64,000 nucleotides of DNA from Mesostigma viride (GCA_009746045.1 RPFO01000028.1:7501-71500); one strand, 5' to 3'. Shown: positions 12,601 through 32,425, counted from the stretch's first letter. Notes: a model not told the origin generated them from the sequence alone. Translations and numbers: made by a program.

Positions 12601-13728
12601 CTGGCCGGGCTGTGGGCGCCGCACGACAACACCTCGCTCGCCAACTTTGTGCCCAGGGCGTTCCAGGGGGGTGTCCTGGGCCTGTCCATCTTGTCAGGGA
12701 TGGGAGCCGCGTCAGGCGGCATGCGTCCATCCCTGCGCACGCCCGTGCTGGCGGTCATACTGGCACTGCTCATGGAGTTTGGGGTATCCCGCGCGTTTGA
12801 CGACCTCGTGCGGTCATCGCCGCAAGAGCACTTCTCCACCACGGCCCACCTGTGGGGCCTGTGGGCGCTGGCCTTCAACCAGCTGCTGCTGTGGCTGTGT
12901 GTTGGCTTGTGGCGCAGCCACACACGCCGGGAGGGTCCCAGTTACCGAAATGGTGGTGTTGTGCTCTTGCTACTGGCCGCTGGCACGGTGCAATTCCTGC
13001 TCCCCATTCTCTTCGCATTGCTGTGGCCCCCGGCTTCAGCGGCGGGTGTTCGTGGGATGTGGTTTGGTCCCTGGGGCATGCACCAGTTGGGCTGGGAGCC
13101 ACTGGGACCGCGCGTTCTCACTTCTGCTTTGCCCTTTGCCATCGGGTATGCGTACAACAGCCAGATCACTCGCCTGGTGCACACGGTTCGGTCGCATGTG
13201 TGGCTTCGCGTGGCGCTGGCAGCCATCTTTGTGCAACTCACGGTTCGATCCACGTTCTTCCTCGACATCCTCTCGGGGCTGGACCTGCGTTCCAGCGAGG
13301 CAGCGCGTTTCGCCACCGTCGCGGACGTGATGGCCACGTGGGAGCTCGGGTTGTGGTGGCGGGAGTGGCCGCTGAGGGTGCTGGGCTACATGGGTGCGCT
13401 AGCCGAGGATATGGTGATGGCCTTTGCGATGCTGGCCATTATGCCAGCGCTGGATGGCACGGTCACCAGGTTTGGTAGGGCCTCCCTGCCCATCTATCTT
13501 TTCCATCCCCATGTGTTGAGGCTGATGGAACCGTTCTCGTTCTGGTTGCTGCGCCAGGTGTCCTCCAACATGCCGCTCACAGTCATGTTGGAGGTCCTCC
13601 TGCCGCTCAGCTCCACGGTATGCCTGTGCCTCGCTTTTGCTGCGATGCAGCGGAGGGCACTGGGCGTCGGGAAGACTGTCCTCGGTCTGTCCATGGTGCT
13701 GCATGTCTTAAAGCGGGCTCTTGTGTAA
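679..13728 (+). CDS. Multimodular NRPS fused to a C-terminal membrane acyltransferase-3 domain
   Basis: Intronless 4,349-residue protein that should build a short peptide on carrier domains. Order by residue: degenerate AMP-ligase-like domain (~60-400); PCP (Ser502, in a shortened FGMSL motif); C1 (~576-1010, HHSVGDG at 715); A1 (~1052-1560, TSGTTGRPKG at 1205); PCP1 (Ser1584); C2 (HHSVSDG at 1792); A2 (P-loop 2282); PCP2 (Ser2661); C3 (HH at 2869); A3 (~3205-3790, SSGSSGVPKG near 3370); PCP3 (GGNSL, Ser3827); low-complexity linker; acyltransferase-3 domain (~3940-4349) with many hydrophobic segments, the R-X10-H signature (Arg3947, His3958) and a GRASLPIYLFH segment. There is no thioesterase, reductase or epimerase. 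The ATG is the first in frame, and a typical AMP-ligase N-terminus follows. I infer product release or transfer by the membrane domain. The final A-PCP-acyltransferase block is more GC-rich than the repeated modules. Confidence 0.93.
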   Translation: MDLPGNQSVKPANSGTWTLNNVASLVSPPFLKTRAADDVDRLRGTANSLPCLLLNRACNVTTSNPRSEAAVERAISVDNICRSDLTRLSTAFCECLVAASVLPGEVVTICMPNVAEFAPAFLGTAFARAIAAPLDPACPPREFEFSISASGSRVLVLVAGDVRTQELQGIAQRMGMSVCCVKLEIEPQAMGGKEACHLHTSWLSRAEPWPHAENNALSSGMHPIERLCSEDDVVLLLQMPSMANGEPMLERVTHGQLVRHAVRLAELYDLTRHDTTMLLMPFSHAGGLVATFLASFVAGCPVLVPRLADAPSLFSLIARHRISWYAAAPALHHMLLEQAEAHPEQLWPAGQLRFVCSLGGSLDAAQMARMNALLRARVVTLPSQCAGLLQLPEASTQVAVPVDAAGNERPHPPHAHVAGNPAARVSSACRGLDTHSSGRTTLTEEAAANVEKDPLGCPAEELGGQVGPRDVLEARLQEIVQDLLGASQPVSVLANFFHFGMSLAATVRLASVIGQQFRDVIPGADCMQVATVLTHASIAGLAEALRQGCGTRPALASEQTQSIHHGQPSPRSHSSPVSFGQEQMLALHELDPTSPAYNMSIWWSVAGHVDVNRLRQSIQVVVGRHDVLRCIFASNPDVPPGHLGTGCQLAVPAADFTVPCKVWDCRREPGKAGQAKDELLQAWAARPFDLYSGPLLRVLLLIKSDVAASLVVSMHHSVGDGPSRELLGRELSECYSALSEGRPPCLPLLPVQYSDYALWQRRWLEESGEMAAQLTYWKGHLADVPQLLELPTDKPRPRVQSFAGGSVHVRLDEGLVQGLRAVGAQHGATFLMVLTALWAALLGRCSQQDRVVVGTPWNGRSKAEVQHLIGYFINPLALCVDVDGALPFSRIVQHVRDVVLTAMEHADAPFHKVVEAVGSTGVVGHNPIFQSMVVPNDFADGNPLPLGSDCLLHPQFVQQGSSTSKVDVSLVLTGDPGSADQLLLLEYRTDLWCEASMQRLGQQLVCLASSAVASPETPVGRLPMMTEAERRRVVEEWNATDTAFACAGKCLHELFDEQVSSTPDHVAVETGTERVTYRELQQRADALACCLRDAGMVVGGRVGLCLKGCAEMVVGMLAILKAGCAYVPLDPEYPAERAQGMLEDADVSILLTRPYQPPTWGADTFGHLKQLEVPLTPAYAPDLPAQKRVIHRKVFPTDLAYVLFTSGTTGRPKGVMVEHRNVCNLVACVIDRWQLDGSSRVLQLANPSFDASVAEVFGTLAAGGTLVVHPPGSDLQDSLRHATCAFVVPSVLSVFNPAHFPGLSTICIGGEMVPLHMATSWAAGRRCLNGYGPTECCVFATMGQMIAEDQSVSIGGPLPNVRAYVLDAYLQPTPIGVPGELYIGGAGVARGYANRDDLTKEKFLDNPFAAGRLYRTGDLARWLPDGRLQCLGRVDRQVKLSGVRIELGEVEGVLEACPGVAKAVAILQDVGRSTDNPGLSRKHLVAYVCPANVQVDALMEAAQRKLPSYMVPSAVVALERFPVTISGKVDSRALPPVDLSTSGGREYVAPRNVYEARVQAVCQDVLGVASLSVLASFHKFGINSLMAMALVHQMRERLAEFPGAGEGLRVTTVLSHPSVAELAAAMTCGRQVTRAHAVEPPLQPFHGDMPTGILPPVSYGQEQMLALHELDPTSPAYNMGLWWSVVGHVDVDILRQSMQVVVGRHEALRTHYAMPAIQAAFQGAPGAVQVVVPPGDFVLPFEVVDAGDGDQGLWAALHKEASTPFDPYTGPLVRCLLVKRGDRSSALMVNMHHSVSDGLSGVLLMRELCHSYSSILKGGELCLPPLPVQYSDYALWQRRWLEESGEMAAQLEYWKVQLADTPQLLELPTDKPRPRVQSFKGYRLEFTLERRVVQVLKKLARDCGATFFMVMLTLWAALLGRWSRQDKVVVGTPWNGRNKSEVQHLIGYFINPLALCVDVDGTLPFSLMVQHVRDVVLGAMEHAEAPFHKVVEAVGATGSVSGNPIFQSMIMPNEMVGMTELALGPDARIIPGRHIKRHGSSKVDVSLALCGESQTGNLTLLLEYRTDLWCEASMQRLGQQLVCLASSAVASPETPVGRLPMMTEAERRRVVEEWNATDTAFACAGRCLHELFDEQVSRTPDHVAVETGTERVTYRELQQRADALACCLRDAGVVVGGRVGLCLKGCAEMVVGMLAILKAGCAYVPLDPEYPAERAQGMLEDADVSILLTRPYQPPTWGADTFGHLKQLEVPLTPAYAPDLPAQKRVIHRKVFPTDLAYVLFTSGTTGRPKGVMVEHRNVCNLVACVIDRCQLDGSSRVLQLTSPSFDVSVAEVFGTLAAGGTLVVHPPGSDLQDSLRHATCAFVVPSVLSVFNPAHFPGLSTICIGGEMVPLHMATSWAAGRRCLNGYGPTECCVFATMGQMIAEDQSVSIGGPLPNVRAYVLDAYLQPTPIGVPGELYIGGAGVARGYANRDDLTKEKFLDNPFAAGRLYRTGDLARWLPDGRLQCLGRLDRQVKLSGVRIELGEVEGVLEACPGVAKAVAILQDVGRSTDNPGLSRKHLVAYVCPANVQVDALMEAAQRKLPSYMVPSAVVALERFPVTISGKVDSRALPPVDLSTSGGREYVAPRNVYEARVQAVCQDVLGVASLSVLASFHKFGINSLMAMALVHQMRERLAEFPGAGEGLRVTTVLSHPSVAELAAAMTCGRQVTRAHAVEPPLQPFHGDMPTGILPPVSYGQEQMLALHELDPTSPAYNMGLWWSVVGHVDVDILRQSMQVVVGRHEALRTHYAMPAMQAAFQGAPGAVQVVVPPGDFVLPFEVVDAGDGDQGLWAALHKEASTPFDPYTGPLVRCLLVKRGDRSSALMVNMHHSVSDGLSGVLLMRELCHSYSSILKGGELCLPLLPVQYSDYALWQRRWLEESGEMAAQLEYWKVQLADAPRLLELPTDKPRPRVQSFKGDRLEFTLERRVVQVLKKLARDCGATFFMVMLTLWAALLGRWSRQDKVVVGTPWNGRNKSEVQHLIGYFINPLALCVDVDGTLPFSLMVQHVRDVVLGAMEHAEAPFHKVVEAVGATGSVSGNPIFQSMIMPNEMVGMTELALGPDARIIPGRHIKRHGSSKVDVSLALCGESQTGNLTLLLEYRTDLWCESSMQRLGQQLVCLASSAVASPETPVGRLPMMTEAERMQLIESSQLKQWLQAPPSPLTLCDLWDCQVATRPADMAARCQEVALSFSQLDGAAGLLSAALAASGVGAEMRVAIVMERSLLILAAMLGVLKAGACYVSLDPANPPAYLASLLDAASITAILWDRAVCGRLQGMAGLEQTTCFVVDDLVADASTASGTGGGRGLNQDFSVGPFIHADQAAICLFSSGSSGVPKGVELTHRALVAKLEGYWAACPFAPGEACLARTTVSFVDHTLEILGSLLHGVPVVLATAQEARDPASLLHVVASAHVTRLVVVPSLLQAMLADTQEDERVRATWREGPLSLVISSGEPLPLSLAQAFLAAAGDHCQLVNLYGSTETCGDATWAPVTRAMVAAGHVTVGHPLLRAVTLVLDDHGQLAPPGVPGELCVGGGVVARGYLHQPELTASRFTRIPIGDLLGGDAAALPASRFPQHPVSDMFTPSPDEAASGKDDRPSLVLYRTGDCARLLPCGDLALMGRLDHQVKVRGVRLELGFVEQAMARLPGVAAAGAVLVPATQQGLADAAGHDTLVAVVSPRRLLPEALLAALGQQLPQYALPARILCEDELPRLISGKLDRRKLLAMAAAEMAEMRRVGTGGGGREAPTSHAAVRMDPLEAKLAALWGKVLRLPSVSVFDDFFNIGGNSLVAVQLQRELAREMVRDPALAPLASGDRHLSVFSHRTISSMAAEAASALGRTAGRGASGTSDNGHAFRGAAAASSLMFRPQSLFALLLGPASSSSGAEPATSGEEHALSGVLEVVTSNLRFLWSFSVVMLHFGHCGGQNLRCFQNTQLAGLWAPHDNTSLANFVPRAFQGGVLGLSILSGMGAASGGMRPSLRTPVLAVILALLMEFGVSRAFDDLVRSSPQEHFSTTAHLWGLWALAFNQLLLWLCVGLWRSHTRREGPSYRNGGVVLLLLAAGTVQFLLPILFALLWPPASAAGVRGMWFGPWGMHQLGWEPLGPRVLTSALPFAIGYAYNSQITRLVHTVRSHVWLRVALAAIFVQLTVRSTFFLDILSGLDLRSSEAARFATVADVMATWELGLWWREWPLRVLGYMGALAEDMVMAFAMLAIMPALDGTVTRFGRASLPIYLFHPHVLRLMEPFSFWLLRQVSSNMPLTVMLEVLLPLSSTVCLCLAFAAMQRRALGVGKTVLGLSMVLHVLKRALV
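3640..10225 (+). repeat. 3,231-bp tandem duplication of an A-PCP-C unit inside the NRPS gene
   Basis: Positions 3661, 6892 and 10123 begin the same sequence (AGCATGCAGCGGCTTGGC nearby), giving a constant period of 3,231 bp or 1,077 codons. Units 3640-6870 and 6871-10101 are nearly identical at DNA level over the adenylation, carrier and condensation domains. The third start runs only to about 10,225, where identity stops abruptly and a different adenylation domain begins. In the roughly 500-residue A domains I count only about eight amino-acid differences. This points to recent unequal exchange or continuing gene conversion. Confidence 0.93.
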
Positions 13729-14384
13729 TTTTTCTCTGTTTATACAGGGTGTCAACTGTTGTTAGCAGGCAGCAACTGCTAGGCAGCAGCAGCATACTGC
13801 AGCGGTAATGTACTGGACGCAAAGCGCATGAGTCCTGGGCCAGGGCATGTAAATATCGCTCCGTGTCAGGGGCAAATTAGGGAATATGTTGATTTACCGG
13901 GGGTTAGTTCGCAGACATTGTACATATGCTGCTTGGCTAGCTGCAAATTAGCTCGTTGTCCAGCCATCCCATGCATGTACAACAAAACTGACTGGTTGTT
14001 GTGCATGTGCACAAGCAGCCTAACCCAGCTAGACACACATTAACTTGACCAACAGGCATGATGCAGTGAACCGGCGCCCCCATGTAGATATTGGTGCTCT
14101 GACGTAGCACCATGGCTGGCCGGCCCTTTTTATGTTGCAGCTCCCGCATATTTGCATGCGGTTGTAGCATAGCTTAGCATAGCACAGCATCATTGCTAAA
14201 CAGAACTCCAAGAAAGAAAAAAGGCCTTCCTCTAGAGCATACATGTGAAACCTTGTCACCCAAGGAATAGTGCCCAACTAGCCTCTTACATTGTATCGTG
14301 GATTGAGATGCGTACATGTTTTGGGCCCGGCCGCTAGTCTATATTTGGCTGCACTAAATAATAATTGCAAAGCATGGAGCATGT
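13729..14384. other. Intergenic region after the NRPS gene
   Basis: The first 120 bases are likely 3' untranslated region ending near a TGTAA signal. I see no gene, RNA or ordered repeat in the rest, which is AT-rich unique-looking sequence. Confidence 0.5.
13848..13852 (+). terminator. TGTAA poly(A) signal candidate for the NRPS gene
   Basis: TGTAA, the poly(A) signal typical of chlorophyte nuclear genes, lies 120 bases after the stop codon. A second TGTAA overlaps the stop itself (13724-13728). Confidence 0.5.
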
Positions 14385-14424
14385 ATCAAGGAGACAACCA
14401 GCGCAGGCCAGAAATCGGGAGAAT
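14385..14424 (+). repeat. Copy 1 of a dispersed 40-bp motif
   Basis: Begins ATCAAGGAGACAACCAGCGC and ends AAATCGGGAGAAT. Near-identical copies lie at 31715, 50926 and 51576, with diverged ones near 25561 and 45850. Here it sits directly before a microsatellite and a retroelement 3' end. Identity unknown; possibly part of a retroelement or SINE. Confidence 0.75.
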
Positions 14425-14430
14425 GTATAT

Positions 14431-14957
14431 GCGCCCACCCACCCACCCATCCATCCATCCATCCATCATATCCATCGATCCATCCATCCATCCATCCATC
14501 CATCCATCCATCCACCCACCCACCCACCCACCCACCCACCCACCCACCCACCCACCCACCCACCCACCCACCCACCACCCACCCACCCACCCACCCACCC
14601 ACCCACCCACCCACCCACCCACCCACCCACCCACCCACCCACCCACCCACCCACCCACCCACCCACCCACCCACCCACCCACCCACCCACCCACCCACCC
14701 ACCCACCCACCCACCCACCCACCCACCCACCCACCCACCCACCCACCCACCCACCCACCCACCCACCCACCCACCCACCCACCCACCCACCCACCCACCC
14801 ACCCACCCACCCACCCACCCACCCACCCACCCACCCACCCACCCACCCACCCACCCACCCACCCACCCACCCACCCACCCACCCACCCACCCACCCACCC
14901 ACCCATCCATCCATCCATCCATCCATCCATCCATCCATCCATCCATCCATCCATCGA
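14431..14957. repeat. (CCCA)n/(CCAT)n tetranucleotide microsatellite
   Basis: About 520 bases of CCCA units flanked on both sides by CCAT units. All three frames are open on each strand because the unit contains no stop, so the long open frames (PTHP/GGWV repeats) are artefacts. Confidence 0.97.
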
Positions 14958-15010
14958 TCCGTGACTCCCCAACGGGAGCACTAGTCTAATTAATTAATTA
15001 ATTAATTATC
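14958..15010 (+). mobile_element. Truncated LINE 3' end with terminal hairpin and TTAA-type tail
   Basis: A 5-bp stem, CTCCC (14965-14969) with loop CAAC and partner GGGAG (14974-14978), is followed after a few bases by a (TAAT)n run at 14987-15008. The same hairpin-tail arrangement ends the retroelements at 31-42 kb and 63 kb. The 5' side is cut off at the microsatellite. Confidence 0.65.
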
Positions 15011-15613
15011 TATCCTAGTTACATGGTTGTGGGCACGGCCGGCCTGAATCGCTATGAATGCCAGACGCGGTCACACGCGGAGCCCCCACAGACTTGGGGG
15101 TGGTCTCCTTCATCACTACTTGCCATCTATCCTTGCGTACCATCTGCCTCCATATTACAGACAAACCAGGAGGCTGCCCGGGTGTTCACGAGCCCGTCAC
15201 GTCTAGTGTAGCACATGTCCAAGCCGAGTCTATCACGAAAAGTCCACGGGTGGCGGCCCTGCCGCGCGCGGCCTGGGGCACGCCAGGACATATGATGGCG
15301 ATAGTTGTCTTAAAATCATGTTATCAATATTTTTTAAAAGGACGGTACAAGTAGTTGTTGTGAATACCTGAGGCACTTGCCTCAGAAGATGCTATGAAAA
15401 GTACAAAGCGCCATAAGTGAGAAATGGATATATCAAGTGGTAATGGGATATATACAGCCCTCTGGGTAAGTGGAAAAAAATACTGGAGCGCAGCCAATCA
15501 AGTGCCACGATCGCTCCAATGGTAGCTAGCATAGTTCTTCACAGCTGGTGTAGCACTACCCCGCAAATGCAGCGCATTCCAACTGGTGAGCACCGCAGTT
15601 GCGAGAGCTATGC
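15011..15613. other. Intergenic region; presumed 3' flank of ClpB
   Basis: No gene is recognisable. On the minus strand TGTAA occurs at 15159-15155, 455 bases past the ClpB stop, and again near 15023-15019. Either could serve as poly(A) signal for the ClpB transcript. Confidence 0.4.
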
Positions 15614-28107
<12,494 letters not shown>

Positions 28108-28771
28108 GGTGGACGAGCGCAGAACACGATAGCCGGATATAGCTCCGCGCGGAAGAAATGATTTCAATATCGAAGCCGTGATGGATGGTTAGCCTATAGA
28201 CGCACTGCAGAATTTGCACATGCAAGGTAGGCTACCATAAGCCCGGATATATTACGACGCAGTCGACGCTGGAGTGAGCACGTTTTACTTGGTTGGGTTC
28301 GTCGGTCATGGCGCACCAGTTTTTCCGTCTTATGACGCTCCCTAACTGACGTGGACCGTCATCCATAGGAAAATTCCGCACAACAACACTCGGAATCCCG
28401 GGAGTTCTAAACAGGTCGAGAACCGCCCGTATTCCTTTCCGAATCGCCCAGAACCGCCCAGAATACCGCTTGAATTGCAGCCCCTTCTCAGGTCCTTATC
28501 AGCACCCTAGTCAGACCCAAAATATTTTTCAAGGGGCTAAACGATTGCTACCTGGGGTGGTTCGCCATGACGTCCCTCCCTACGTTTGTCGGGCCGGCGC
28601 GGCACTGCAGCAGGTAGTAGCTACCGTATGTGCAACTTGCAGCCCGAAAGATCCAGGAAAAGCAATCCGGCGACCCGTGATGCAGGGTCGGGTAGGCCGC
28701 CGCCGTCGGCACTCCCCCACATAAGCAAGGGCGTGAACACAGGCTCGGTCTCTTTGACCAACGCTGGAGCC
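28108..28771. promoter_or_regulatory. Shared divergent promoter region of ClpB and RPS8
   Basis: The 664 bases between the two start codons, which point away from each other, must hold both promoters and 5' leaders. I found no clear TATA box or heat-shock-element array. The stretch holds no gene of its own. Confidence 0.5.
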
Positions 28772-31053
28772 ATGGGTACGTCAATGGCTGCCGCCGTAGG
28801 ATATTCCGGGATTAAGGCCATGGATAGTGTCATGTATTTCCACGGTTCAGATTTCTTTACATTTCCTCGTTCGCGTGAATAGTTTATGCGATAGCAGCTG
28901 TGAAAGCTGATGAGGTAGAATGCAGAATTAGTGGGGGGAGGGGTAAGTAGAGGGTGGAGGCTTGGGCAGTCTTTCCCGGGCGTTTTCGAGTAAGCTTCGC
29001 GCGTATTGAAGCTTTTCTACGTTTGGCATTCATGCGAATCACGCCATTGCAGGTATCACCCGTGACTCGGTTCACAAGAGGCGTTTGACGGGTGGGAAGC
29101 AGAAGAAATGGCGAAAGAAGAGAAAGTAAGCCGATCTCCTTACATCGGTCACCTTCCCTCGCAATATACGCTGTTTCTTTTGTGATGGAAGTATGCTGGA
29201 CATTTTCTGAGACATCCTGCCCTCCTGTTGCTTGCTGTGGATCCTCAGGTATGAGCTCGGTCGCCAGGCCGCCAACACCAAATTGGTGGTTGGCGCCAAG
29301 GTCGTCCGACCAGTCAGGGTCCGCGGTGGGAACCTTAAGTTCCGTGCCCTGCGCATGGACCATGGAAGCTACTCGTGGGGAAGCGAGTCGGTTTCCCGCA
29401 AGGTATGCTGCTTGCTTTTGCGTGGGCGACTGTCACTGCCATCATGGCATGGTTGCGGTCTACAGTGGACGCTTTGATATTAGCCGCTTGCACTTCTCCA
29501 GGTGCTGATGGTTGCTCTGGACCTTGGTCACTGCCCTTGCTTGTGTGCAGGCCCGTATCTTGGATGTCGCCTACAACGCGTCCAACAACGAGTTGGTCCG
29601 CACGCAGATGCTCGTGAAGAACGCCATTATTCAAATCGATGCTGCCCCCTTTAAGCAATGGTACCAGCAGCATTACGGGGTGGAGATCGGGAAGAAGAAG
29701 AAGAAGGGATCTGAGGTAATTTTTCACGTGCAGGGTGTGTTCTGAGTTTTCTTTATGCAGAGTGCACATCTTAAACTTTTTGATTTCCCTAATGTCTCCA
29801 ATTTTTCTTTTGCATGCCAGCATAGGTCAAGGATCTAGAAGACATTCTCTGAAATGGCTCATGTTGAGTCTGTCCACCCCAGGATTTAGAGAAGTGTGCT
29901 TGTTTATACAGCGCCCTTCTAGTACAGTTGACATTATGTTTTCTGCCGAATTGATGCGATAGGGGTACCTGGCACAGTGCCCAAAATATAGCCAGCGACT
30001 GAAGGACAAACCTCATGTGATAGTGTGCACAGGAGAACCATGCGGATAAGTATATATATTTCACTCTTCTTTTTGTTTTGGTTATGCTTCATTGATGCTT
30101 TCTTTCTGTGAGTTGACTGATTCCGTTTTCATCTCCTATCCTGCTTTCTATCCCTATCTGCAGGAGGAGGTGAAGGAGGACGAGAAGAAGAGCAAGCACG
30201 TGGAGCGCAAGCTGGCCCAGCGCTGCCAGGGGCGCAAGCTGGACCCCCACCTGGATGAGCAGTTCACCGCGGGGCGCCTCTACGCGTGCATCTCTTCCCG
30301 ACCCGGGCAGTGCGGCCGTGTCGACGGGTACGCATGCGGCCCACTTGATGTTGGACTAAAAGCTTGCATTTTCATGATGTTGGCGGGTTTGGTTGAGGGT
30401 GGCAGGATGAGGCTTGGCGCGTGGACATGTTTGCGTACAGTTGTAAAGTGGAAAGCATTAATTGGGTTTCAATTTACCTAGCCTACAGGCTTTCAGGGTT
30501 TGTGAATGGGTTTTGTTCACATCCTTGGCACGCGTTCCTGTTATCACCAGCCCGTGCACCCTGGGTTGGAATAGTAATTGGGTAAGTGATGTAGGTTAAT
30601 GGTTGGCTTGACAGGGAGCGTTGATGCTCCCACTTACCTCTGCTTTTGTGATCGTTCCGTGAGTTTCTCGTTTGCCCTTTTCTGGCATGTAGTACATGTC
30701 TGTCATCGTGGCCCCCCTTGTGGCTTAAGCAAGCTACGTTTGTTTCTTTGCCAGCAGAGCATGCTCTAGAGAGCTTCTCTAGTTTCTTTTAATGTACTCT
30801 GATGTAATTCTGCACATTGGCCTGTTTTGATTGCAAGGTGTATTGTATGCTTCTGGCAGCGCGTTTTGATTGAACTCCCTCCTTGAGTGGTTGATTGCCT
30901 CCTTGTCCTTGTATGCAGCAATCATGCTGGTTGTGTGTATCTCACATATTTACAAAATGTTGCCGTGCCTTGTCCGTGGGCAGATACATCTTGGAAGGGA
31001 AGGAGCTGGAGTTCTACCTGAAGAAGATGCAGAAGAAGAAGACCACCAAGTAG
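28772..31053 (+). CDS. RPS8: 40S ribosomal protein S8 (eS8), 6 exons
   Basis: Cytosolic small-subunit ribosomal protein. Exons 28772-28775, 29053-29125, 29249-29402, 29551-29715, 30164-30327 and 30984-31053 join in frame to 209 residues, the usual length. The first exon contributes only ATGG before a GTACGT donor, so the coding start is split by an intron after four bases. Diagnostic stretches are [58 protein letters not shown], a charged segment [20 protein letters not shown] and the C-terminal [19 protein letters not shown]. The tiny first exon is inferred from frame and donor quality; the other exons are certain. Confidence 0.95.
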
Positions 31054-31714
31054 ACGTTAAACACGAGTTTCTTGCAGGTGTATTCTTTCGTACATAGAGG
31101 CCATGTATTGGCAGCAGAGGGAGCTCTCCACAGTGCCCTCACCGAGGCCAATGAAGTTGTGCTTGCCCTGCGCTTAGCAATAAAGCACAGGTAACTTATT
31201 ACCATTTCTAGTCTTTGAAATAAAGCCAGGAAAAATTTCTCTTGCCTTCAAGCCCTGAGTTTGCTGACACCAGCAGCTTGTGCGGCATTGCGGTCGGTCT
31301 CTTGAGCAAATAAAACCCAAAAATCTCATGTGCGCACAATGCGGACTCCTTATTGTGTGTCACTCTGATGGAGTGCAAAATGGGGTTTTGTGACACATCA
31401 TGTGTCTGGTGTGATTTATGAGACAACACGTACAGGTGATTGCCATTTGCTCGGGATGTCCATGATTGTAAAGACAAGAGAACTGTGACAAGATTATGCC
31501 TTCGAGGCTTGTTGAAGTATATATAGGGACTTGGGTCTGCCTTCAGAAATGTACAAGCTGCTGTGAAGTAGAAGCTACAGGTTGTGAACTGGCGCGCACT
31601 GGATCCCTAGCTTGTTTGGCAGATGTATGCAATCTGTACATGCTGCGATCCATTTTCAGAGTAGGCTATGCTGCTCATGTTCGCAATGAGGACCTGTACC
31701 TCGGCATGCCATAT
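31054..31714. other. RPS8 3' flank
   Basis: Probable RPS8 3' untranslated region in the first 150-200 bases, then unique-looking AT-rich sequence without a recognisable gene. Confidence 0.45.
31179..31184 (+). terminator. AATAAA-type poly(A) signal candidate of RPS8
   Basis: AATAAA occurs 126 bases after the RPS8 stop and again at 31219-31224. No TGTAA was noted this close, so the signal used is uncertain. Confidence 0.3.
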
Positions 31715-31754
31715 ATCAAGGAGACAACCAACGCAGGCCAGAAATCGGGAGAAT
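31715..31754 (+). repeat. Copy 2 of the dispersed 40-bp motif
   Basis: One mismatch (CAACGC for CAGCGC) relative to the copy at 14385. As there, a retroelement 3' terminus with TTAA repeats lies close by, 40 bases downstream. Confidence 0.75.
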
Positions 31755-31794
31755 CTGGACAATGGTAGCTCCAGCCTGCCGTTATCTTGTCCGC

Positions 31795-31850
31795 TTAATT
31801 AATTAATTAATTAGACTCGTGCTCCCGTTGGGGAGTCACGGAGCATTAAC
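31795..31850 (-). mobile_element. LINE 3' end in minus orientation
   Basis: A TTAATTAATTAATTAATTAG tail is followed on the plus strand by the terminal hairpin CTCCC (31822-31826), loop GTTG, GGGAG (31831-31835) and the adjoining GGAGCA arm. Only the terminus is left. Confidence 0.6.
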
Positions 31851-31974
31851 CCCGATGGATGGATGGGTGCAAACAGTCCTACCGGTCTAATCTATCTACA
31901 TCGGCTACATACAACATCTATCTAACAGCATTCTAACTACTACATCTATCTAGGCAGCCGCACGCTGCCCTATC

Positions 31975-32340
31975 TTGTCCGCTTGTTCGAGTGATGAGTA
32001 GTGTAGTTAGGATTTTCTCGATAGCTTAGAGTTAGGATAGTTCGATCACGCGGCTAGCTTCCTCCACCCCATCCATCATGGAATATGTGCTACATGACCT
32101 CCCCACGGAGGCATTAAATTAAAAATTAAATTAAATTATAACATGCCTCCGTGGGGAGGTCATGTAGCACATATTTCATGATGGATGGGGTGGGGGAAGC
32201 CGCGTGATCGAACTATCCTAACTCTATCTAGAAAATCCTAACTGCACTACTCATCAAAACGCCTCCTCCGCTTGGGGGGAGGTGGCTTGCCCACAGGGTC
32301 GGGCGTGTGTCCACGGAGGCATGTTATAATTTAATTTAAT
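31975..32340. mobile_element. Tail-to-tail LINE 3' ends forming a long inverted repeat
   Basis: The plus-strand end at about 31990-32115 (ATGAGTAGTGTAGTTAGGAT to CCTCCCCACGGAGG and an AT-rich TTTAA-type tail) faces a minus-strand copy at about 32135-32298. The arms match over more than 100 bases and would fold into a hairpin. A further plus-strand terminus follows at 32310-32345. The minus copy includes the last codons of the ORF2 protein (KPPPPKRRRR region). The termini belong to the same family as the LINE ORF2 at 34.5-36 kb. Confidence 0.75.
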
Positions 32341-32425
32341 TTAATTTTAATTTTGTTCGAGTCGTTTAGGATGATGAATGGTGATGGAAATGTGTAGCCG
32401 TGTGCATTGAAATTATGGCTGGCTT

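Noticed and set aside
11520-12923. 467-codon open frame antisense to the NRPS terminal region
   Set aside because: Composition-driven shadow of GC-rich coding sequence; no recognisable domain and wholly overlapping the real gene.
14354-14989. Long open frames of PTHP or GGWV repeats on both strands
   Set aside because: Created by the CCCA/CCAT microsatellite, which contains no stop codons; no non-repetitive coding part.
28108-28167. Longer ClpB N-terminus starting at 28167
   Set aside because: That codon is TTG, not ATG; the ATG at 28107 has a good context.
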